Of a stretch of DNA of 28,147 nt, positions 1-7,827 are shown in pieces. The notes under the pieces are model-generated. The model searched no databases. It was not told the DNA's origin and was given only the letters and a program-made list of their open reading frames with translations. The DNA lies in the IMG/VR virus record IMGVR_UViG_3300004807_000090, positions 1-28,147 of that record; one strand, written 5' to 3'. Both the position numbers and the translations under genes were made by a program. The stretch is from a virus. Position 1 is the stretch's first letter, and the number at the start of each line of letters is the position of its first letter.

Positions 1-1
1 T

Positions 2-1798
2 TCACCATCTGATTATCCTGCAAACTTTATTTGCACAGTTAATGGTTGGTACGGTGCTGTACAGAGAATGGGTCTTTTCAACCAAGAGAACGGCATGTTC
101 TTCGAGTACGATGGTCAGCAGCTTTACGCTGTTCTTCGTAGCTCAATTAAGCAGATTGCTGGTCGTGTAACTGTAACAAACGGTAGCACAACGGTTACTG
201 CAACCGATGGCAATTTCCCAACCATCTTTAGCAAGCAGCTGACCCCTGGTCAGTACATTGTTATCCGTGGTAGCTCTTACCGTGTTACTGATATCACTAG
301 CGATACGCAGATCACCATTAGCCCTGCTTACCGTGGTATTACTGCCAACTACGTGACTGTTACAGCCACTGTCGACAACCGTATGCCACAGTCGCAATGG
401 AACATTGACAAACTTGATGGAACTGGACCCAGCGGTTACAAGCTTGACATTACCAAGATGCAGATGTGGTACCTTGACTACTCGTGGTACGGAGCTGGTT
501 TCGTGCGTTGGGGCCTGAGAACTACTGATGGTAACATCCTGTTCTGCCACAAGCTGGCTAACAACAACATCAACACCACTGCCTACATGCGCTCTGGTAA
601 CTTGCCGGGTCGTTACGAAACATCTACGATCCCACCAATTACCACTACCACATCTGGCATCGGTGCAACAGACACCACAATCTATGTTAACAATACGCTG
701 AATCCAGCTGGCAATAGCGCATTCCCTGCATCAGGCACTCTTGCGATCAAGAACGCCACGACTGGTGTTGAATACGTTAATTACACAACTGTAACTGCTA
801 ACAGCTTCGGTGGTTTGACACGTGGTATTGCTACCCCTGCTTCCCTGACGCTTTCTTTAACGTCTGGTAGCCCAATTGGTAGCGGAACTATTACCGGTGT
901 TGCAATTGGTTCTAAGGTTACTGCACCGACGTTGTTCCCCGACAACACATACGTTACTTCCATCAGCGGTAACTTCATTACGTTTAGCAATGCTTCTGTA
1001 TCGACTAACGCCAGCGCAACGGTTCCAGTGCAGGCTATGGGACTTGCAGGAACTGCATTCTCATACTCTGCTACCGCACCAACTACGGTTGAGTTGGCAA
1101 TGCCTACGCACAGCCCATACTTTAGCCACTGGGGTACTGCAGTAACAATGGATGGTGGTTTCTCGCCTGACGCCAACCTTTTGTTCACCTATGGTCAGAC
1201 TACTCCAATTACGTTGGCTTCTGGTCAGACCAAGTCTCTGATGTCGATTCGTATTGCTCCTAGCGTTGACAATGGCCAAACAAGTTCTATCCTTGGATCG
1301 CACGAACTGGCTAACCGTGTACAGCTGCAGCTGCAGACACTTGACGTATCGGTTACAGTTACTGGTACACAGGGGGTTGGTGCCGGTAACGTGCTTATCA
1401 AGGCTTACTTGAATAGCGTGCCACAGCTTATCAGTGGTGGAACATTGCCACAGTGGACAAACGTCGTCGCTGGTGCAAACAGCCCGAACTCATCGCTTAG
1501 CCAGATTGCTGACTACTCTTCTGTACCCAATGGTGTTACGGTTGCTAGTGGTTTGGCTGCTGGTGAAGTTACCGGTGGTTTCTTCGTAGACACCACACAG
1601 GAAGTTAACGTTGCTGGTGTTCGTGACCTCGGTAACAGCATCCTCAACGGCGGTACTGCTACCACTGCAGCACTGGCAACACCAGACAAGAACATCTACC
1701 CAGATGGTCCTGACACATTGACACTGGTCGCTCAGAACCTTAACGGTGTAGGCGTGCAGTTGTTGGGCCGTATCTCATGGATTGAACCACAGGCATAA
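2..1798 (+). CDS. Virion structural protein, 5'-truncated by the window
   Basis: The reading frame is open from base 2 with no start before it, so the gene begins upstream; 598 residues are visible, and the first internal ATG is at 68. The sequence is rich in Thr, Ser, Gly and Val, as expected of an all-beta virion protein. Near the N-terminus there is a beta module ending in an AYRG motif, followed by a segment with WNIDKLDGTGPSG and YSWYGAGFVRWG, a style I associate with large structural proteins of big tailed phages. A second beta module of the FPASGTL / GLTRG type lies around residues 215-285. It is followed directly by a small ORF and the portal gene, so a virion role is likely. The exact part (baseplate, fibre or neck) cannot be decided. 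The family assignment is inference. Confidence 0.75.
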   Translation, partial: SPSDYPANFICTVNGWYGAVQRMGLFNQENGMFFEYDGQQLYAVLRSSIKQIAGRVTVTNGSTTVTATDGNFPTIFSKQLTPGQYIVIRGSSYRVTDITSDTQITISPAYRGITANYVTVTATVDNRMPQSQWNIDKLDGTGPSGYKLDITKMQMWYLDYSWYGAGFVRWGLRTTDGNILFCHKLANNNINTTAYMRSGNLPGRYETSTIPPITTTTSGIGATDTTIYVNNTLNPAGNSAFPASGTLAIKNATTGVEYVNYTTVTANSFGGLTRGIATPASLTLSLTSGSPIGSGTITGVAIGSKVTAPTLFPDNTYVTSISGNFITFSNASVSTNASATVPVQAMGLAGTAFSYSATAPTTVELAMPTHSPYFSHWGTAVTMDGGFSPDANLLFTYGQTTPITLASGQTKSLMSIRIAPSVDNGQTSSILGSHELANRVQLQLQTLDVSVTVTGTQGVGAGNVLIKAYLNSVPQLISGGTLPQWTNVVAGANSPNSSLSQIADYSSVPNGVTVASGLAAGEVTGGFFVDTTQEVNVAGVRDLGNSILNGGTATTAALATPDKNIYPDGPDTLTLVAQNLNGVGVQLLGRISWIEPQA

Positions 1799-1807
1799 GG
1801 AGTTGAC

Positions 1808-1999
1808 ATGGAAAGACAACAGAATATAAGATTAGCTCGCACTCGTCGCGTTGGTGCTAACTTTGATTTCAATGGTAACCCTATTGACCAGAACGATGGT
1901 GGCGGAGTTATCCGCTTCAGTAACAGCCTCGAGTTCTATGCATGTGGTCACCAAAAAGTTGGCGGTGGAGTTGACTTCTGCAGCTGTACAACCTTCTAA
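1808..1999 (+). CDS. Small hypothetical protein with C-terminal Cys cluster
   Basis: This 63-residue ORF has a good Shine-Dalgarno (AGGAG) that starts in the stop of the preceding gene and lies 5 bases before the ATG. The next gene starts 10 bases after its stop, so it fits the operon. The N-terminal half is basic (MERQQNIRLARTRRVG). The C-terminal part has a Cys-Gly-His and a Cys-Ser-Cys motif (YACGH, FCSC), which could bind a metal. I do not recognise a family. The spacing and ribosome site support it as a real gene. Confidence 0.65.
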   Translation: MERQQNIRLARTRRVGANFDFNGNPIDQNDGGGVIRFSNSLEFYACGHQKVGGGVDFCSCTTF

Positions 2000-2009
2000 G
2001 GAATAATTA

Positions 2010-5000
2010 ATGCCATCCAAAGACTGGAGCGCCTCAGCGGAGCTTAACAACATGCGCAAAGCCGGTATTACTGGCTCTAGCAACCCCGTGCGCAATCGCC
2101 TTGAAACGCAAGAGCTGCTACGCAATGTTCGTACCGGAGGATCTTTCGCTAGTGATGTTGCCAGAATGCCTACGGAAGGCCGTGAGCGACTCAATACGAT
2201 GGGTGGCAGGGTTAACATGGAGGGCGGTGTATCCCGTACTCTTGGCCGTACTGCTGCTGCCACTGGGAGTGATGCTCAGTGGGCCTGGCCCAAGCTTCAC
2301 GACCCATTCGAATACTGGCGTGAGCGTACCTGGTGGTTCAACATGGAGGACCCCGACGAACAAACACGTAAAATCCGTGACTGGACTCGCCTGCTTTACA
2401 CCACACACTACCTGGTACCAGGTCTTATTGATATCTACACGCGTTTCCCACTCCTTGACATTGAGCTCGTCCATCACGACAAGCGCATCAGTGACTTCTA
2501 CAACGAGATGTTCTTTGATGGTCTAAACTATCAGGAGTTCCTGTTTGACCTGGGCCGTGAACACTGGACCGTTGGTGAAGTGTTTGCCATGGGCAGCTGG
2601 CACGATGGTATTGGTGCCTGGGAAGATGATGAAATCATCAATCCAAATGACGTTATCGTTGCAAAGAACCGAGCGCTACGCACCTATCAGTACCATGTAA
2701 AGGTACCTCAGGAGATCAAAAAGCTTATTGAGACTCGTGACCCTTCACAGGAATATCAGATGCTCATGCAGATGTATCCAGACGTTGTTGCCTGGGCACG
2801 TCAGGACAAAGAGATCCCTGTCAGTGACGTGATCATGAAACAGATCAAGTTCAAGTGCGTTGTTGGTTCTACTGATATAATGACCCCAACTGGTCCTGTC
2901 CAGGCAAGAGACCTTGCTGTTGGCGATGAAGTGCTCGCATGGGATGAGACTACGAATAAGATTGTTCGCAGCACCGTTAGTCACCAAGGTATTAATGAAC
3001 CAGAACCAATCTATTGGATCACGACTAAGCAAGGTCGAAAGATTGGTGTTAACTCGGAGCACCCATTCCTTACTGATAATGGCTGGGTAGAAGCTGCCGA
3101 TCTTTCTATCGGAACAAATTTGTTGGTCGGCCATTCATATAATCCTGAGATGACCAGCAATGTATCGACCGATGAAGCAAGATTTTTTGGTTTAATGGTT
3201 GGTGATGGTAGCTATGGCCATAAAACGATTATTTTCCACAATGAAGACAAAGAAATACTAAATTGGATGAATGAATTCGTTGCCGGATATGGTTGCAAAC
3301 TATCGCAAGCCGGTGACCGTGAGATATCATTCGTTATTTCACAGGGTGAACAAACAAAAAATCCTAATTTAATCAAGAAATTAATCGTAGATGCTGGTAT
3401 CAAGGGGCAAACTACTTATACAAAGAGAGTCCCGTCTTGTATTTGGGATGGTGGGCCTGAAGTTTGGGGAGCTTTTCTTGCTGGTTATCTAGATACTGAT
3501 GGTCATGTTGACTCAAATGGCATGGTTGTATGGACTAGTATGAACCGTTCACTGCTTGAAGATTGTCAAACATTGTTGTCATTCCTTGGAGTAGAATCAA
3601 GAATCTATGACGTGCCTAAATATGACTATGCACCGGATTCTGGTTATGGTCACCGTCTCATTGTTGGCAAGCAAGAGGCTAAGTCTTTGCTATCTCATTA
3701 TGTGCAACCGCTTTGTTCAAGAAAGCAAGTTCCTAACACTACGCCTATTAGAAATACACGCCCATCTAAATTCCCATATGATCAAATTGTAAAAATTGAA
3801 ATGGGTATTGATGAAGAAACAATGGCCATTGGAATTGATGAGCACCATACCCACATTACTGCTGGCCTTGTAACGCACAATACTAACCCCTGGAGTGAGC
3901 ATGGTACTCCTATTCTGCTTCGTGCTTTTCGCATGCTTATGCTTGAGGAGTCTCTCAACGCTGCTCAAGATGCAATTGCTGATCGCCTATATAGCCCTCT
4001 CATACTTGCTACTCTGGGTCTTCCTGACGTAGACCAGGACGGACCATGGATCCCTGATGCTACTGAGCTCCAGAGCCTGAGAGATGACCTGAGCATGGCA
4101 ATCAACTCGGACTTCCGATTGATGACCTATCACCATGGACTACAAATTCAGAATGCCTTTGGTCGTGAGAGCATGCCACGACTGGATGCTGACTTCATGC
4201 GTGTTGAGAGCAAGATCATGCAGGTGTTCGGCATTGGCTCTGACCTGCTGCAGGGTGGCCATGGTGGTACATACGCTAGTGGTGCACTTAACCGCGAACT
4301 GATCACACAGATGCTTAGTACCTATCAGCACAAGATAGAGGGCTTTATTCGCAGCCGTATGGAGCCTGTCGCAGAGCGTCAGGGCCACTATGAGATGCGT
4401 ACAGTGAATGGTAGGACACTGCCAATCATGGAAACTGTTCTCATGGTGGATGAAGAGACCGGTGCTGAGTACATCGAAGAGCGACCCAAGCTGGCCATCC
4501 CAGAAGTGCGTTTCCGCAGCATGAACCTGCGTGATGAAACCATTGAGCGAGGCTTCCTGCAGAACCTGATGGCTGCAGGCTTTCCCATCAGTCTGGGCAC
4601 TCTTGCGGTCAACATCCCGATTGACTTTGATGACGAGCTAGAGACTCGTCGTGAAGAGAAGGTAAAGAGCGTTGTAGCTGAACAGCAGTTCAAGCGAGAG
4701 CTCTTCCAGCAGCTGTTGGTGCAACAACTACCAATCCCACCAGAATACATTCAGGAATACCAGGCCTATCTTGCAATGATGGAGAACCCAGCAATAGCTG
4801 CACAGCTAGCACCAGGTGCAATTGCTGGACTTGTTACACCACCAGCTGCTCCCAACATGACCGGCGTGCCAGCACAAAATAGTGATGCTGCACTGGGTGC
4901 TCAGCTGTACCCAATGATCAACCAGGAAGCACAGCAGCAGACCCAGACACAGCGTGGTACAGAACGCAAGCGTCCAGCTGAATCATACGATCAAAAGAAA

Positions 5001-5393
5001 ACACAGCCAAAGCCCAGCAAGAAGGGCCCCAAGAATGGGCCACAGAAAAAGACAGCTGGTGTTGATGACGAAGAGCTAACAACCAGTTTTGGTGATGGCA
5101 GCGTTATCAATGAACGTGTTGAGTACGGTGGCAGAATGAAGTTCGCAACACCTCTGGAGAGCCGTAAGCGCAGGAAGATGAAGCTGGCCAGTGGCATCAA
5201 GGTAACTCTTGATGACAGCTATGAAAAGTTTGATGAAGATCAATTTAAATCGCACCTTGCGGCGCTCATAGAAGCTAGTGAAGACCCAATGATTCCTGAG
5301 CCAACTGATCTTGATCACCATAGCGATGGCGAGGGTGGAATGAATCAACCAGCACGACGACAGATCGATCCTACTAAAGAGGAAAACATATGA
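2010..5393 (+). CDS. Portal protein precursor with in-frame intein
   Basis: The ORF encodes 1127 residues; removing the intein (residues 283-624) leaves a 785-residue protein. The portal forms the dodecameric ring at one capsid vertex through which DNA is packaged and the tail attaches. Portal-like features are the N-extein region DPFEYWRERTWWF, the stretch LVPGLIDIYTRFPLLDIEL, and the C-extein motif TNPWSEHGTPILLRAFRM right after the splice junction. The C-terminal tail is Gln/Pro-rich and then strongly basic (about residues 980-1020), followed by an acidic end. The start has SD AAGGA merged with the preceding stop (TAAGGAATAATTA-ATG). The stop overlaps the next gene as ATGA. Position before the protease and capsid genes agrees with the assignment. 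The splice junction falls in the most conserved-looking motif of the protein. Confidence 0.88.
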   Translation: MPSKDWSASAELNNMRKAGITGSSNPVRNRLETQELLRNVRTGGSFASDVARMPTEGRERLNTMGGRVNMEGGVSRTLGRTAAATGSDAQWAWPKLHDPFEYWRERTWWFNMEDPDEQTRKIRDWTRLLYTTHYLVPGLIDIYTRFPLLDIELVHHDKRISDFYNEMFFDGLNYQEFLFDLGREHWTVGEVFAMGSWHDGIGAWEDDEIINPNDVIVAKNRALRTYQYHVKVPQEIKKLIETRDPSQEYQMLMQMYPDVVAWARQDKEIPVSDVIMKQIKFKCVVGSTDIMTPTGPVQARDLAVGDEVLAWDETTNKIVRSTVSHQGINEPEPIYWITTKQGRKIGVNSEHPFLTDNGWVEAADLSIGTNLLVGHSYNPEMTSNVSTDEARFFGLMVGDGSYGHKTIIFHNEDKEILNWMNEFVAGYGCKLSQAGDREISFVISQGEQTKNPNLIKKLIVDAGIKGQTTYTKRVPSCIWDGGPEVWGAFLAGYLDTDGHVDSNGMVVWTSMNRSLLEDCQTLLSFLGVESRIYDVPKYDYAPDSGYGHRLIVGKQEAKSLLSHYVQPLCSRKQVPNTTPIRNTRPSKFPYDQIVKIEMGIDEETMAIGIDEHHTHITAGLVTHNTNPWSEHGTPILLRAFRMLMLEESLNAAQDAIADRLYSPLILATLGLPDVDQDGPWIPDATELQSLRDDLSMAINSDFRLMTYHHGLQIQNAFGRESMPRLDADFMRVESKIMQVFGIGSDLLQGGHGGTYASGALNRELITQMLSTYQHKIEGFIRSRMEPVAERQGHYEMRTVNGRTLPIMETVLMVDEETGAEYIEERPKLAIPEVRFRSMNLRDETIERGFLQNLMAAGFPISLGTLAVNIPIDFDDELETRREEKVKSVVAEQQFKRELFQQLLVQQLPIPPEYIQEYQAYLAMMENPAIAAQLAPGAIAGLVTPPAAPNMTGVPAQNSDAALGAQLYPMINQEAQQQTQTQRGTERKRPAESYDQKKTQPKPSKKGPKNGPQKKTAGVDDEELTTSFGDGSVINERVEYGGRMKFATPLESRKRRKMKLASGIKVTLDDSYEKFDEDQFKSHLAALIEASEDPMIPEPTDLDHHSDGEGGMNQPARRQIDPTKEENI
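2856..3881 (+). mobile_element. Intein with LAGLIDADG homing endonuclease, inside portal gene
   Basis: This 342-residue in-frame insertion has the complete set of class 1 intein features. Block A starts with Cys1 (CVVGSTDIMTPTG, portal residue 283), followed by ARDLAVGDEVLAW. Block B is the NSEHPFL region with His351. Two endonuclease motifs follow: FFGLMVGDGSYG (392-403) and WGAFLAGYLDTDG (486-498), each with its acidic residue. Block F is DEHHTHITAGL and block G is VTHN, ending at Asn624. The +1 residue of the C-extein is Thr625. All expected splicing residues (Cys1, block B His, penultimate His, terminal Asn, +1 Thr) are present, so splicing and homing should be functional. Codons look more AT-rich than in the flanking extein, consistent with independent mobility. 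Confidence 0.95.
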
Positions 5394-5584
5394 GCAGATT
5401 ATTTGATGATCGTTCACCCAGAATCCTGCCAAAGACATCTTTTAACAAGAGCAGCTTCCTGGATATTGTTAGCCCACTGGTCAAGATAGATATTATCAAA
5501 GAGGGCGAAGGGCTTACAGCACGCAATGCTAACAAACTGAACCTTGAGAACAGTATCTACGAGAAGCTCGAGGATGACGATTGA
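5390..5584 (+). CDS. Small hypothetical protein
   Basis: This 64-residue ORF starts at an ATGA overlap with the portal stop and has AGAGGA about 6 bases upstream of the ATG. The protein is hydrophilic with a basic N-terminus (MSRLFDDRSPRILPKTSFNK) and an acidic end (EKLEDDD). There is no membrane segment or motif I recognise. Translational coupling to the portal suggests a morphogenesis role, but none can be named. Confidence 0.65.
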   Translation: MSRLFDDRSPRILPKTSFNKSSFLDIVSPLVKIDIIKEGEGLTARNANKLNLENSIYEKLEDDD

Positions 5585-5585
5585 T

Positions 5586-5942
5586 ATGGTTGCCAGCTTC
5601 TTCGACACTAGCAATGCCTGGTTTGGATATATAGCAAACTTCTTTTTTGCAGCTGCCGGGTTCGGCGCAATAGCACGCTTTATCTACAAACTTGTTATCA
5701 AGCACAGCGATAATAAAATTGATGTAATCAAAGAAGACATCGATGACAAGTTTGAGCAGTTGCTATCACAGTGGAGACCCAATGGTGGTAGTAGCGGTAA
5801 AGACCAGCTGAACCGAATGGAAAATGGACTGACAGAACTAAAGCAGGGACAGGATGTCCTGCACATGCGTATTGATGCTATCAAAGAAGATTTTGCTGAG
5901 CACAAAGGTTATCACAGAGGTCTAATAGACGGAGAAGTTTGA
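5586..5942 (+). CDS. Single-TM coiled-coil protein
   Basis: The 118-residue product has one hydrophobic segment at about residues 12-36 (AWFGYIANFFFAAAGFGAIA and following), then a charged, heptad-like region (about 42-62 and 73-105) with a Gly/Ser break between. The layout is an N-terminal membrane anchor with a cytoplasmic coiled coil. An upstream ATG at 5574 (122 aa) is possible, with GAGAAG 7 bases before it; I prefer 5586 because the GAGG around 5570 serves it and overlap with the previous gene is avoided. It overlaps the downstream membrane gene (TGATG), so the two are probably co-translated. The family is unknown. A holin-like or superinfection-related role is possible but only speculation. 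Confidence 0.65.
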   Translation: MVASFFDTSNAWFGYIANFFFAAAGFGAIARFIYKLVIKHSDNKIDVIKEDIDDKFEQLLSQWRPNGGSSGKDQLNRMENGLTELKQGQDVLHMRIDAIKEDFAEHKGYHRGLIDGEV

Positions 5943-6334
5943 TGCGTGCCATCAAAAAGGTAAGCCACTGGGACTTTCACCCAAAGGTCCGTAGTGGAGA
6001 CCAGAGGACATTCGGAGAAAAAAGTGCTGATGTTATGCGGCGTAGTATGGGCAGTTGGCCTTTTGTCTTTAGTTTTTGCTGCTTTATGGCAGCTTGGATG
6101 TGGTACAACGTATCCTCAAGCAAGCCTTTTGATCCTTATCCTTATATCCTGCTTAATCTGTGTCTTTCTACTCTGGCTGGCCTGCAGGGAGCTATTCTTC
6201 TTATAGCTGCCAAGCGTGCTGATCGTATATCTGCTGAACTTGCAGAGTATCACCTGGAAGTCAGTGAAGAGCACAGAATTATGCTGAATGAACTAAATGA
6301 ACTGCTCAAGCGAAAACTAATTAACACAAAATAA
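5942..6334 (+). CDS. DUF1003 family membrane protein
   Basis: The 130-residue product matches the DUF1003 pattern as I know it: FGEKSADVMRRSMGSWPFV, then a first TM segment (about 39-57), the signature PFDPYPYILLNLCLS (from residue 62), a second TM segment (about 68-90), and a charged helical tail (ISAELAEYHLEVSEEH). DUF1003 proteins are two-TM membrane proteins found in many bacteria, with no established biochemical function. The ATG overlaps the upstream stop as TGATG and has GGAG 7 bases before it; a TTG one codon earlier is the only alternative. Finding this between the portal and the protease of a phage is unusual. It may be a captured host gene altering the membrane during infection (inference). 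Confidence 0.8.
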   Translation: MRAIKKVSHWDFHPKVRSGDQRTFGEKSADVMRRSMGSWPFVFSFCCFMAAWMWYNVSSSKPFDPYPYILLNLCLSTLAGLQGAILLIAAKRADRISAELAEYHLEVSEEHRIMLNELNELLKRKLINTK

Positions 6335-6382
6335 ATATTAAGATGATGTAAAAAGCAGTACTGGATAAACTAGGCGTTGAAT

Positions 6383-7054
6383 ATGATAAAGTATAGCGCA
6401 CCAACAGTTGGACTCATGGGACGTAACAGTCTTATGTCTTTGTCTACCCGTACGCAACCTATCGAGATCTCCCCAGTAAAGCTGGAAGACTTCCCCAACT
6501 TCAATCCAGAGAAGGGGTATGTTTATGCGGCTAGCCGTGCTATCAGCAGCCGTGTTAATGCCAACTACGATGGCTGGCCTGTAGACCAGATCAAGAAGAG
6601 CTACAAGACATTTGTTGGTCGTCCTATTTATGTAGAGCACAACAACAGTGACCCCGAGCGTGCTCGTGGTGTGATCCTGGATGCTGTCTACAAAGAATCA
6701 AAACTGGCTAGCGGTGTTATCGATGCCAGTGTTTACTGCCTGATGGAAGTCGATGCAGAAACCTTCCCCAAACTTGCTGGGGCAATAATGGATGGCAAGC
6801 TCAAGGCTGTCAGCATGGGTGCTGACGTTGATGGAACCCAGTGCAGTGCTTGTGGTAAGTACGCCAGCAAGCCTAGCGAGTACTGTGTGCACATTCCTCG
6901 CATGAAGGGGCGCACGGTTACTGTTTACAAAGAGGGTAAGCGCACTGAGAGCTTGGTATTCGAGAGCTGCATACGCCCTAACTTTTTCGAATTGAGTTTT
7001 GTATTTGATCCAGCTGACGAGAGTGCCTGGCTCACTGACAAGAGGCGCTACTAA
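6383..7054 (+). CDS. Capsid maturation (prohead) protease
   Basis: The 223-residue product resembles phage prohead serine proteases, which cleave scaffold and capsid proteins inside the prohead. The expected His is in RPIYVEHNNSDPERARG (His86), and the Ser is in GKLKAVSMGADVDG (Ser144), with the typical intervening strand region. After the Ser there is a Cys cluster (CSACGKYASKPSEYC) that may bind zinc, a feature I associate with this branch of proteases. The C-terminal SFVFDPADESAW also fits. ATG at 6383 is preferred; a TTG at 6377 would add two residues. The ribosome site is weak (AGG about 8 bases upstream). It precedes the probable scaffold and capsid genes, as expected, and its TAATG overlap couples it to the next gene. 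Confidence 0.85.
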   Translation: MIKYSAPTVGLMGRNSLMSLSTRTQPIEISPVKLEDFPNFNPEKGYVYAASRAISSRVNANYDGWPVDQIKKSYKTFVGRPIYVEHNNSDPERARGVILDAVYKESKLASGVIDASVYCLMEVDAETFPKLAGAIMDGKLKAVSMGADVDGTQCSACGKYASKPSEYCVHIPRMKGRTVTVYKEGKRTESLVFESCIRPNFFELSFVFDPADESAWLTDKRRY

Positions 7055-7827
7055 TGCCCATCTTAAAAGTCAGCGAAACTCTAGAGCACAAGCAGGGCTA
7101 TAGCGGGATGCGTATACCTGTTGTCAGTCAGCCAATTGACAACTGCCCACAGTGTGGTGTTGGTGGTTACCGTGATGGTATCTGCCAGAATGCTACATGT
7201 GGCTTTCTTGATCCCAAGCTTGAAGCAGCCTATCAAGAATACAGCATGGCCACAATGGTTCAACAGCAGGCCATGGCTGATAAAGCTGCTCCTACGAAGA
7301 AAAGTGCATCTGCTGAAGGTCAGACACCTGTTGCCATAATTGATCAGTTCTCACAAAACTCAGAAAAAGTTAAAAAAGATAAATGTAATGTATGCCGTAA
7401 CATGAGTATAGTAAATGGTAGCTGTGAAACACAGGGCTGTTATGGCTCTTTGCCACCAGAAGGGCTGAGAACACCTAGCTCAAAATTTACCGGCATCAAC
7501 GAAAAAACTGTTAAGAACAAGGGCCCACGTTTTCTACCAACCTTTGAAGTATTTAATAGCAGAAAAAAGCAGAAGCCAGAAGATAGCAAGAAGCCTACGA
7601 AAAAAATAAAAGCAGTGGCCAGCAGGATTGAAGCTGCAGACAAGCAGCAACAGATGCCGGTAAGCCCTGGAATGTTTTTAGATAGCAGCATGATTCTACC
7701 AAAGCAGCCAGTGGTACGTATGCAAGAAGCACTACAGCTTGATGCAACCATGAAATCAGAAAAACCATTTAATGCTGCTATGGATCAAAACAACACCGAC
7801 AAGAATACTAGCGAGGAGCTACAATGA
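7054..7827 (+). CDS. Protein with two identical-spacing zinc ribbons
   Basis: The 257-residue product has two Cys clusters with exactly the same spacing, CX2CX9CX4C: C31, C34, C44, C49 and C111, C114, C124, C129. This implies an internal duplication of a zinc-binding ribbon. The remainder is Lys/Gln-rich and of low complexity (about residues 150-200), probably disordered. It is coupled to the protease gene by TAATG and to the next gene by ATGA, so it is made together with prohead components. A role as an internal head or scaffold-associated protein is inferred from position only. I do not recognise a named family. Confidence 0.7.
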   Translation: MPILKVSETLEHKQGYSGMRIPVVSQPIDNCPQCGVGGYRDGICQNATCGFLDPKLEAAYQEYSMATMVQQQAMADKAAPTKKSASAEGQTPVAIIDQFSQNSEKVKKDKCNVCRNMSIVNGSCETQGCYGSLPPEGLRTPSSKFTGINEKTVKNKGPRFLPTFEVFNSRKKQKPEDSKKPTKKIKAVASRIEAADKQQQMPVSPGMFLDSSMILPKQPVVRMQEALQLDATMKSEKPFNAAMDQNNTDKNTSEELQ

